In this document: positions 1 to 5,633 of the stretch, piece after piece
How the letters are laid out: each line of letters begins with the position of its first letter
Position numbering within the stretch: position 1 is the first letter of the stretch
NCBI GenBank assembly: GCA_030374735.1
Contig: JASCIV010000854.1
Location: forward strand, 1-11,210
Length of the DNA: 11,210 nucleotides
Source: Gracilaria caudata
Lineage: Eukaryota; Rhodophyta; Florideophyceae; Gracilariales; Gracilariaceae
Direction of reading: 5' to 3'
Made by a program: the position numbers and the translations under genes
Notes under the pieces: model-generated
Told to the model about the DNA's origin: nothing
What the model saw: only the letters and a program-made list of their open reading frames with translations
Database searches by the model: none

Positions 1-497
1 GGTTTCGAGGGGGGGGGGCTGGTGGTGGTGGTGGTGGCGGTGGTGGTGCGGAGCGGGGGTGCGTTCGGTGCAGTGTCCGGGAAGGGAGGGACGGGCGGCA
101 CAACGCGAGGCGGTGAACGTGGTGCGTTAAACGCGCATTGGCCATCGCGCGCGCGTGTTCGCTGAGAGTGCTCGCGCGCGACATGCGTCGCGCACGCGCC
201 GCGTCGCAGCGCGCACCCAACGTTGTCAGCTGCGAACGCGCGCGCGTCACGTGGCTATCAGCAGCAGCAGCAACACACAAGGAACAAAACAACGCGTACT
301 GTACAACTTTTATCGTTTATGTACACACACAAAAAAGAACACAAAAAAAAAAGACAACAAAACACGCGCGCGCGCGGCGCGCCGGGCGCGGTGGTAAAGG
401 TGCGCGTTGGAAGAAAGGCGATGATGACGACGATATGTACAGCGCGGGGAGAAAGGGGCGTCACAGTTTCTGGGGGGTTGGGGGGAGATGAAGCCAC
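1..497. other. gene-free low-complexity flank
   Basis: I see no convincing gene here. Open frames cross it on both strands, but they translate to low-complexity Arg/Ala/Lys/Thr-rich peptides and reflect base composition. It holds a TGG-type trinucleotide run at about 20-48, stretches of alternating CG/GC around 148-200 and 365-385, and an A-rich, CA-rich tract at about 320-362. The part next to 498 should contain the 3' UTR and poly(A) site of the minus-strand gene ending there. TGTACA occurs three times, at 300-305, 320-325 and 436-441, a hexamer that recurs just after other stop codons in the window. Confidence 0.5.
20..48. repeat. TGG trinucleotide microsatellite
   Basis: About nine TGG units in a row, with one TGGCGG interruption. 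It lies beside a run of ten or more G residues at 9-18. I see no coding frame around it, so it looks like a simple sequence repeat rather than part of a protein. Confidence 0.8.
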
Positions 498-1172
498 TCA
501 CAGTTGGGGCGATGCGGCGGGTGCCAACGCGGCGAACGGGTTGATGGTTGGCGGTAACACGCCGGCGATGCCCGCGCTCAGACCGGGGCCGCCTAACGCG
601 ATCACGGTGCCCTCGTCGGCGTTGACGGCAGCCACGCCCTCGTCGCTGTTGGCGGCGGATGATACCGTCTTGTCGCCGACGGACGACACCGCCGTGCCGT
701 CGCTGAGCACCACCGACGAGCCTGGCCCGAGCAGCGACGCGGGCGCTTCTTCCTCGGCGGGTACTTCGTCGGCGGGTACTTCTTCGACGGGCACGGGCTC
801 GGCCGGCACTTGCTCGGCGGGCATTTGCTCTGCGGGTACCTGCTCTGCGGGTACCTGCTCGGCGGGTACCTGCTCGGCGGGTACTTGCTCGGCGGCTACC
901 TGCTCGGCGGGCAATTGCTCGGCGGGCACAGGCTCAGCGGGCACGGGCTCGGCAGGCACGGGCTCGGCGGGCTCGGCGGGCAGCGGCGCGCCCGACACGG
1001 CCTCGGGCTCGGTACCAGGCGGCATGGCCGGCTCGAACCTGGGCTCCGCCTCGTAGCCCAGCTCATAGCCCAATCGCTCCGAAAGCGGCGCCGCGCGCAC
1101 ATGCAGCGGCAGCAGTAGCAGCAGCAGCAGCAGCGTGCCCAGCGGCAAAACACGGCGTGGCGAGCAGATCAT
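498..1172 (-). CDS. predicted secreted pentapeptide-repeat (PAEQV/PAEPV) protein
   Basis: A 224-residue protein; the family is not recognised. Residues 1-27 are a textbook secretory signal peptide: basic n-region with RR at 6-7, Leu-rich core at 11-23, and probable cleavage after VRA (residues 25-27). Residues about 65-142 are roughly 15 tandem copies of a PAE[PQ]V-type pentapeptide, drifting to PVEEV and PADEV towards the end. The rest is Ala/Gly/Ser/Asp-rich, with no cysteine after the signal peptide and no further membrane helix. I started at position 1172 because this Met directly precedes the signal peptide; the frame is open to another ATG at 1208. The mature protein would be acidic, Pro-rich and extended, fitting a cell-wall, matrix or surface role, but that is inference. 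Plus-strand frames across the repeat are also open, but none has a signal peptide. It is transcribed divergently from the cyclase gene. Confidence 0.7.
   Translation of the reverse strand: MICSPRRVLPLGTLLLLLLLLPLHVRAAPLSERLGYELGYEAEPRFEPAMPPGTEPEAVSGAPLPAEPAEPVPAEPVPAEPVPAEQLPAEQVAAEQVPAEQVPAEQVPAEQVPAEQMPAEQVPAEPVPVEEVPADEVPAEEEAPASLLGPGSSVVLSDGTAVSSVGDKTVSSAANSDEGVAAVNADEGTVIALGGPGLSAGIAGVLPPTINPFAALAPAASPQL
747..980 (-). repeat. 15-bp minisatellite encoding PAEQV/PAEPV
   Basis: A coding minisatellite with a 15-bp period inside the secreted-protein gene; on the plus strand the unit reads approximately TGCTCGGCGGGTACC. The central copies at about 825-900 are nearly identical in DNA, while the edge copies have diverged. 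That pattern fits recent homogenisation by slippage or unequal exchange. The repeat stays in frame throughout. Confidence 0.85.
1103..1134. repeat. GCA/CTG microsatellite encoding the signal-peptide leucine core
   Basis: Near-perfect GCA repeats on the plus strand, interrupted by GGC and GTA. Read on the minus strand they are CTG codons that supply the leucine run of the secreted protein's signal peptide. Confidence 0.8.
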
Positions 1173-1326
1173 GGTGGCAGATTCCGGAAGATTGAAAAAC
1201 ACACACAAAAGAGAGAGATTTGGGATGCAGAAGGTGGCACAACAGACGGAGTGGCTGGATGACGAAGCTTTGTTGCTTGCTTGCTTGCTTTTTGGTGTGG
1301 CATGTTTGGCGGGCGATGAAAGCGCG

Positions 1327-1333
1327 CTTTATA
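1327..1333 (-). promoter_or_regulatory. candidate TATA box for the repeat-protein gene
   Basis: The minus strand reads TATAAAG within a GC-rich context, about 155 bp upstream of the ATG at 1172. TATA-like sequences are rare in this GC-rich stretch, which makes it a reasonable core-promoter candidate. A leader of roughly 120 nt would follow. No transcript data support it. Confidence 0.35.
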
Positions 1334-1865
1334 CGCGCGGCGGATGGGAGCGAACGAGGTTGCCGGCGCAGCATTGGTGAGCGGCTGACCGCGGAAGGTG
1401 GCGCGCCGCCACGCAGCGCTATTGCGCAGCGGCAAGAAGCGCCCGCGCCGCGCGCCACTGTTGTTGGGCGCGCGGTGGTTACGGCGGTTTTTGTTGCGGC
1501 TGCCGTTCCCGTGGCGCGCGCCGTCATCAACGCCATCCCAATTATGATACCGCCGTTACCCCCGAACGCAACGCACACGTACCTAATGCATGTTACAGTA
1601 CCGTACAAGGGTAGAGGGTTACGAGGGACACCCGTATCTTACGCCTCCCTCGTGGGCCGTGCACGCGGATCAACTTTATTAATGGCAAACCGGGCGCGCG
1701 CGTGCAAAATTTTGCTCGCCACGGCTCCCACGGCGCCCGTCACATCACATGTGCGTGGCGCCGAATGCGCAAACGCGCACCACGTGGAACAGCGCGCGTA
1801 TGCGCCGCGTGCACATGCGTCGTTTCCGAAGTGTGGCTACAATCGGGGCGCGCATCTTTCACGGC

Positions 1866-1889
1866 GCGCCGCCATTTGCGCCGCCATTT
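1866..1889. promoter_or_regulatory. two tandem copies of GCGCCGCCATTT upstream of EEVS
   Basis: An exact 12-bp unit, GCGCCGCCATTT, occurs twice back to back and is followed by another GCGC. It lies 213 bp upstream of the ATG at 2103 and 54 bp upstream of the alternative ATG at 1944. The core GCCGCCATTT resembles the animal YY1 site CCGCCATNTT, but whether a similar factor exists here is unknown. A regulatory role is inferred from position and exact duplication only. Confidence 0.35.
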
Positions 1890-2102
1890 GCGCAGCCGCG
1901 TCGGCCATCGTGCGCCTTTCGTTTCGGAGCACCGCTCCGAACAATGTCTCACGCCGCCTTGGGTGCTGTGCCTGTGCGTGCCACGCCTCGCGCAGCTTCA
2001 CGTCGCACGCCGTCTTGCTTGTTGCATCTGCCGGTCGCATCACGGCCCGACACACAGTTTTCTTCCCCCCCGTCGTGCCCCGTCAAAAAACTGTTTTGCG
2101 TG

Positions 2103-3392
2103 ATGGCGCCTGCTGCCGCTGGAGTGGTTGTCAAGTCTGAGGCCGATAGAAACGCTCGCGCTTTGCCGTCGGCGCCTCGTAATGTGTTTGTGCATAACAG
2201 AGACCATCGACAGTCGCACAAGGTACACGGTTGGACCAATTACTACGAGCTTCCCGTGGAGTACTCCGTGGAGATTCATCATGACATCCTCTCGCCGCAC
2301 AACGCTGCGCTGGCCACGCGCTACATGCCGCCAGGTTACAAGCGTCGTTTTGTGGTGATTGATCAGCAGGTGCATCGCTTGTATTCTCGTGCCATTCAGC
2401 ACTACTTTGATCACTACGGCGTGCTGTGCAAGTTTGTGGTGATTGAGGGCGAGGAGTGTAACAAAGTGTTCAGCGCGGTGGAGAAAATCTTCAACGAGCT
2501 GTGCGAGTTTGGCTTGCTGAGAAGAGAGCCCATCGTGGCCATTGGCGGCGGCTGTGTGCTGGACATTGTGGGATTTGCAGCCAGTTGTTACCGACGCGGA
2601 GTGCCGTACATTCGCGTGCCCACGACGTTGCTGGCCATTGTGGATGCCAGTGTGGGCGTCAAATGCGGCGTGGATTGGCATCACCCCACGCTGGGCGGAC
2701 TCAAGAACCGCATGGGCTCGTTCTACCCGCCGATTGCGGCGTTTCTGGACAAGTCGTTCATTCGCACGCAGGACCGGCGCAATCTGGTGAACGGCATGGG
2801 CGAGATCATGAAACTGGCGCTGGTGCGCAGCGCGGAGTTGTTTTCGTTACTGGAGCAACATGGCGCGCGTCTGATTGAACAGCGCTTCCAGTCGGACGAC
2901 CACGTGCCGCACCGCGTGATCGAACTGTCCATCCAGGTGATGCTGGAGGAATTGGGCCCGAACCTATGGGAGTACCATCTGGAACGATGCGTGGATTACG
3001 GACATACATTCAGCAAGATTCTGGAGATGCAGGCCAAGCCGGCGGTGATGCACGGAGAGGCGGTGAACATTGATGGCTTTTTGTGCATTCTGCTGGCGCA
3101 CCGCAAGGGCTGGATCAGCACGCAGCTGCGCAACCGCGTGCTGGCGGTGATGAAGAGGCTGCAATTACCCACGTGGAACGCGGCTTGCACGCTGAAATTG
3201 CTCACCAAGGCGGTGGCGGACGGCATTGAACACCGACACGGGAAGCTGCGCATGCCGCTGGTGAAGGGCAACATCGGCTCGTACGCGTTTGTGAACGAGT
3301 GCAACGCGGACGACCTGAAGGGCGTGATCGCGGACGCGCTGGAGCTGCACCCGGGCGCATGCGTCAACGACGTGAGCGCCATGAGCATGTGA
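2103..3392 (+). CDS. sugar phosphate cyclase, 2-epi-5-epi-valiolone synthase-like
   Basis: A 429-residue member of the dehydroquinate synthase superfamily, full length for the family. EEVS converts sedoheptulose 7-phosphate to 2-epi-5-epi-valiolone, precursor of gadusol and C7-cyclitols, using NAD and a divalent metal. Visible motifs: NAD-binding GGG at 148-150 with D154; PTT at 173-175; VDASVGVK at 180-187; KNRMGSFYPP at 201-210; GMGEIMK at 231-237; GHTF at 300-303; HGEAV at 317-321. The expected metal ligands E234, H301 and H317 are all present. The GEIMK and HGEAV forms favour EEVS over the mycosporine enzyme DDGS, which as I recall has MAELVK and HGHAV; this is from memory. A five-residue-longer loop (192-199) precedes KNR. 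I chose ATG 2103 (G at -3, G at +4), about 45 residues before the conserved domain. ATG 1944 (A at -3) would add 53 Ala/Arg/Ser/Pro-rich residues, possibly a targeting peptide. No methyltransferase-oxidoreductase partner lies nearby. Confidence 0.82.
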   Translation: MAPAAAGVVVKSEADRNARALPSAPRNVFVHNRDHRQSHKVHGWTNYYELPVEYSVEIHHDILSPHNAALATRYMPPGYKRRFVVIDQQVHRLYSRAIQHYFDHYGVLCKFVVIEGEECNKVFSAVEKIFNELCEFGLLRREPIVAIGGGCVLDIVGFAASCYRRGVPYIRVPTTLLAIVDASVGVKCGVDWHHPTLGGLKNRMGSFYPPIAAFLDKSFIRTQDRRNLVNGMGEIMKLALVRSAELFSLLEQHGARLIEQRFQSDDHVPHRVIELSIQVMLEELGPNLWEYHLERCVDYGHTFSKILEMQAKPAVMHGEAVNIDGFLCILLAHRKGWISTQLRNRVLAVMKRLQLPTWNAACTLKLLTKAVADGIEHRHGKLRMPLVKGNIGSYAFVNECNADDLKGVIADALELHPGACVNDVSAMSM

Positions 3393-3557
3393 CACTCTTG
3401 TACAACATTTTAACGGCATTCAATTTGCATTATCTGTTACGCAATTGCGTTTCGACGGCAACTCGTACATACTACAAAGGCACTTTGGCTTTTTTTTTTT
3501 TACACATCCCCTTTTTTAGCTTTGTAAAAATTGTTTTTGTGTTCATAGCGATAGTTT
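3393..3557. other. short convergent intergenic region (3' UTRs)
   Basis: The cyclase gene and the minus-strand membrane-protein gene end here tail to tail, 165 bp apart. TGTACA occurs at 3399-3404, seven bases after the cyclase stop. A perfect 12-bp palindrome, ACGCAATTGCGT, sits at 3439-3450, and a T-run at about 3490-3501 follows a small CAAAG/CTTTG hairpin. No AATAAA is seen on either strand. Poly(A) sites of both genes are expected here. Confidence 0.5.
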
Positions 3558-4064
3558 TCAGTTATTATTCTTCACGTCTTTCCCGAACGCTCGCCACCCG
3601 CTGCGCAACGCCTTGAGCGCGCCATGCCACGCGCGCCGCGCTGCGTTCGCCACGCGCACAAGCAGCGCATGCGCGCCGCGAACCTCGAACAGCACCGCAA
3701 TCGCGTACACCAGCCCGATGGAAAGCGCCACCAGCGACACCACAATGTCGAAGAAGAACAACAACAGCCCAATCAACAGCGCCAGCGCGCACACCTTTCC
3801 AAACTCGCGCAGCGCGTACGACTTATCTGTCTGCCTTTCCTCGTCGCCGTCGCCTGCGTCCGCGCTGAGTCGTATTTGTGGCCGTCGTCGTTGTTGCCGT
3901 CGTCGTCGTCGTCGCGCGTTGAGCGCTGACGCGCGTCGGTTGGTACGCACGGGCACGGGCAGTGGCGCGTGTGGCGGTGCCACGCGTATTGGCGCGCGCG
4001 CGACGATGGCGCGGCGTGGCGCGAACGGTGGCGTGAACAAAAGCGGCTGCGTGCACGCGGCCAT
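3558..4064 (-). CDS. small membrane protein with organelle-type presequence
   Basis: A 168-residue protein; the family is not recognised. The first 68 residues contain no Asp or Glu and are rich in Ala, Pro and Arg, including six consecutive Arg at 51-56, and end in IRLSA (64-68). This looks like a mitochondrial or plastid targeting peptide with cleavage near residue 67. An acidic stretch follows (69-80, ADAGDGDEERQTD region), then a long hydrophobic segment at about 91-128, enough for two membrane helices in a tight hairpin. The tail at about 132-160 alternates hydrophobic and basic residues and should form a cationic amphipathic helix. I chose the Met at 4064 because it opens the presequence; the frame runs on to 4292 with uncharacteristic sequence. 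The Arg run is encoded by a GTC microsatellite (about 3888-3916), so its length may vary. The gene is convergent with EEVS. Location is inferred; function is unknown. Confidence 0.55.
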   Translation of the reverse strand: MAACTQPLLFTPPFAPRRAIVARAPIRVAPPHAPLPVPVRTNRRASALNARRRRRRQQRRRPQIRLSADAGDGDEERQTDKSYALREFGKVCALALLIGLLLFFFDIVVSLVALSIGLVYAIAVLFEVRGAHALLVRVANAARRAWHGALKALRSGWRAFGKDVKNNN

Positions 4065-4328
4065 GAATCGAAAACGGAACGTTGTGGCAGACGTGAGCGG
4101 GTGGCGTGTGTACCGAACGGATGCGCGGATGGCAAGCACAACGTTGAGCGCATGTGAAGCGCGTCGAGCGTCACGGCTGAGCACGGAGTGGCATCGACAG
4201 CATTCTGCTGCGTGCGCAATGCTAGCGAAAGCATCGCGCTGCACACGCCAGCGAGCCGTGTGTGATAGCGCGCAGCGTGTTTTGCTGACCACACACTTTT
4301 TTTTCCTGTTTTTCGCAACTTGAAAAGT

Positions 4329-4334
4329 TTTATT
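4329..4334 (-). terminator. candidate poly(A) signal of the CX9C gene
   Basis: AATAAA on the minus strand, about 10 nt beyond the TAA stop at 4344-4346, in a locally AT-rich patch (4320-4345). If used, the 3' UTR would be very short. It is the only AATAAA I found correctly placed behind a gene here. Confidence 0.45.
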
Positions 4335-4343
4335 ACTTTTCGT

Positions 4344-4664
4344 TTAGCGAGTATGACGACTCATGCAGCGATCCAGTCGCGCATCATGCGTAGCGCACTG
4401 CTCGCGCCGACAACGCACCAGCTCCGGCACGCCGCCGCAGCATTGTTCCAGCGCGCTGGCTTCTGCGGGACACAACGAAAGCGTCACGCACCAGCCCAGC
4501 AGCACGGAGAAGGCGCCACACGCGCCGGAGGTGGGCGATGATGGCGGGTGCTGTCGCACGCACGCCAGGTACTTGTGCGCGATGGCGCGGCATTGCGGGA
4601 ACGCCTCCGCCACGCTGACGGTGCGCACTTGGTCGCGCGACGGCGCCGATGGTTCGGACGCCAT
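4344..4664 (-). CDS. quadruple CX9C (CHCH-type) mitochondrial intermembrane-space protein
   Basis: A 106-residue protein with ten cysteines. Exact CX9C spacing occurs at C25/C35, C49/C59, C65/C75 and C90/C100; extra cysteines are C76 and C85. The pairs are separated by 13, 5 and 14 residues, so two helix-hairpin (CHCH) units are possible, joined by disulfides. Such proteins normally enter the mitochondrial intermembrane space without a cleaved presequence and are oxidised by the Mia40 relay. The N-terminus here fits, being hydrophilic and lacking a presequence. The four-motif layout recalls complex I subunit NDUFA8, which also carries four CX9C motifs, but spacings differ and I do not claim orthology. 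A respiratory-chain assembly factor is the main alternative. The start at 4664 has an excellent context (AACATGG). It lies head to head with RPS10, 454 bp apart, and shares its promoter region. Confidence 0.68.
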   Translation of the reverse strand: MASEPSAPSRDQVRTVSVAEAFPQCRAIAHKYLACVRQHPPSSPTSGACGAFSVLLGWCVTLSLCPAEASALEQCCGGVPELVRCRREQCATHDARLDRCMSRHTR

Positions 4665-4753
4665 GTTTGCTCGCCCGCGTTTGTGCTTCTTCCGGTACGC
4701 GTAGCGTTCTTATCGGCAACTGTTGCATTGCATCGGCGTCGGACACCCTGATC

Positions 4754-4798
4754 ATTGGTAATTGCTTGTAATTGCATTCATTACAAGTAATTACCAAT
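4754..4798. repeat. 19-bp inverted repeat in the shared promoter
   Basis: The left arm at 4754-4772 (ATTGGTAATTGCTTGTAAT) and right arm at 4780-4798 (ATTACAAGTAATTACCAAT) are reverse complements with one mismatch, around a 7-nt spacer. Each arm contains two GTAATT-type words. It may be a binding site for a dimeric regulator, a cruciform-forming element, or a small miniature-transposon remnant; I see no target duplication to favour the last. Confidence 0.75.
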
Positions 4799-4811
4799 CA
4801 AAACGCTATAG

Positions 4812-4826
4812 CTTTGATGATCAAAG
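4812..4826. repeat. CTTTGAT/ATCAAAG palindrome
   Basis: Seven-base arms around a single G, immediately followed by another TTTGATC at 4827-4833. TGATCA cores occur at 4749-4754 and 4818-4823. It lies between the two GTAATT palindromes in the shared promoter. Confidence 0.6.
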
Positions 4827-4862
4827 TTTGATCCCGTTTGGCTAATGATCCTCTGTTTACCC

Positions 4863-4883
4863 GTAATTACAAGTTGTAATTAC
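4863..4883. repeat. second GTAATTAC palindrome
   Basis: GTAATTACAA at 4863-4872 and TTGTAATTAC at 4874-4883 are perfect reverse complements around one G. The same ten-base sequence is nearly reproduced in the arms of the larger repeat about 70 bp upstream, so the two elements share a recognition word. Confidence 0.7.
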
Positions 4884-5118
4884 CGGTTGCGCACATGAAA
4901 AGTAAATTGATTCTGCTTGTGTAAGCACTGCAACTGTACTGTAAGACGTTTGCGTCGCCGTCGGCGCCACACCGCCCTTCCTCCCTCTCTCCCCCAAGCC
5001 CAAGCAACACAATCCACTGCGATCCCATCATCGTGATAACTTCTCCACCTCTTCCGCCGCCGTTGTCCGTCGCGCGCCAGTCGCAGCCCAGCCCGCCCCC
5101 TGCTCCGAGTCGCCCACC

Positions 5119-5565
5119 ATGTTGATGCCAAAGAAGAACCGCGTCGCAATCTACTCACAACTCTTCAAAGATGGCGTATGCGTGGTCAAGAAGGATCCCA
5201 TGCTCAAGGAGCATCTGGAAATCAAGGACGTGCCCAATCTGCACGTGATGCAGACCATGAAGTCGCTCCGCTCGCGCGAGTACGTGCGCGAGACCTTTTC
5301 ATGGCAGTACTACTACTACTATCTCACCGACGAGGGCATTGAATACCTGCGTTCGTACTTGAATCTGCCCAGCACTGTCAAGCCCACCACGCTTAACCCG
5401 CCGCCGCGCCAGCCGGCACGATCTGCGTTGGGAGGCCGTGGCGATCGTCCGCGAAGGAGTTATGGAGATGGTGGCGATAAGAAGATGGGTCCTGGAGGAG
5501 ATTTCCGCCCGTCCTACAGAGAAGGTGGTGGTTTTGGTCGCGGCGGACCCATCCGCAATGACTAG
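5119..5565 (+). CDS. RPS10: 40S ribosomal protein eS10
   Basis: A 148-residue eS10, normal length for the family, part of the small ribosomal subunit head near the mRNA entry side. It opens with the conserved MLMPKKNR and carries the S10/plectin winged-helix domain at about 3-95. Hallmarks include LFKDGV at 15-20, VPNLHVM at 38-44, FSWQYYYYYLTDEGIEYLR at 60-78 and LNLPSTVKPTTL at 81-92. The C-terminal tail (93-148) is Gly/Arg-rich with GGR and GRGG motifs, as in other eukaryotic eS10 proteins. FSWQYYYY is the form I associate with fungi and protists, whereas animals have FAWRHFY. The ATG has a strong context (CCCACCATG). There is no intron in the coding region; a 5' UTR intron cannot be excluded. 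The gene is single-copy in this window and head to head with the CX9C gene. Confidence 0.97.
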   Translation: MLMPKKNRVAIYSQLFKDGVCVVKKDPMLKEHLEIKDVPNLHVMQTMKSLRSREYVRETFSWQYYYYYLTDEGIEYLRSYLNLPSTVKPTTLNPPPRQPARSALGGRGDRPRRSYGDGGDKKMGPGGDFRPSYREGGGFGRGGPIRND

Positions 5566-5633
5566 TGCGCTATCAGTTTGAATCGCTACCCGCGCACAGT
5601 AAACACGTTGCTATCATACTCGAGCGCTGTTCT

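Larger units (their letters stand above)
1173..2102. other. long divergent upstream region between the repeat protein and EEVS
   Basis: About 0.9 kb separates the two divergent start codons. Long open frames cross it on both strands, but their translations are Ala/Arg/Pro/Cys-rich and show no domain, so I call it non-coding: promoters and 5' leaders. It contains a TTGC microsatellite (1273-1289), a TATAAAG on the minus strand (1327-1333) and a duplicated 12-bp element (1866-1889). The cyclase reading frame stays open upstream to 1749, with in-frame ATGs at 1749 and 1944, so the final part could be coding. This is discussed under the cyclase. Confidence 0.5.
4665..5118. promoter_or_regulatory. 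bidirectional promoter between the CX9C gene and RPS10
   Basis: Both genes are transcribed outward from this 454-bp region. The central part, about 4750-4890, is strikingly AT-rich against GC-rich surroundings and packed with inverted repeats built on GTAATT and TTTGAT words, annotated separately. The RPS10 side continues through a pyrimidine-rich tract at 4975-4995. Ribosomal-protein mRNAs often start with pyrimidines, so that tract might mark a TOP-like 5' end, or else a polypyrimidine tract of a 5' UTR intron (GTAAGA at 4941-4946, AG at 4997-4998). I cannot decide between these. No TATA box is evident. Confidence 0.55.

Noticed and set aside
223..1056. 277-aa plus-strand frame across the minisatellite (Ser/Ala/Gly/Thr/Cys-rich)
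   Set aside because: It mirrors the 15-bp repeat in another frame and starts in low-complexity DNA. The minus frame has a proper signal peptide and is preferred.
1063..1608. 181-aa minus-strand frame over the repeat-protein start
   Set aside because: Overlaps the signal peptide region of the better-supported gene and shows no domain or repeat of its own.
1220..2140. 306-aa plus-strand open frame upstream of and into the cyclase
   Set aside because: Ala/Arg/Cys-rich with no recognisable domain; it overlaps the start of the cyclase in another frame. Explained by GC-rich DNA with few stops.
2040..2684. 214-aa minus-strand frame inside the cyclase
   Set aside because: Antisense shadow of a well-supported gene; His/Arg-rich with no motif.
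2103..3392. Cyclase as a plain dehydroquinate synthase (shikimate pathway)
   Set aside because: The second His of the DHQS GHTFGHA motif is absent (GHTFSK here), and the PTTLLAIVDASVGVK and HGEAVNID context matches EEVS-type enzymes better.
3470..3505. CAAAG/CTTTG hairpin followed by a T-run as a bacterial-type terminator
   Set aside because: The surrounding genes are eukaryotic, and the stem is only five bases. A Rho-independent terminator is not expected.
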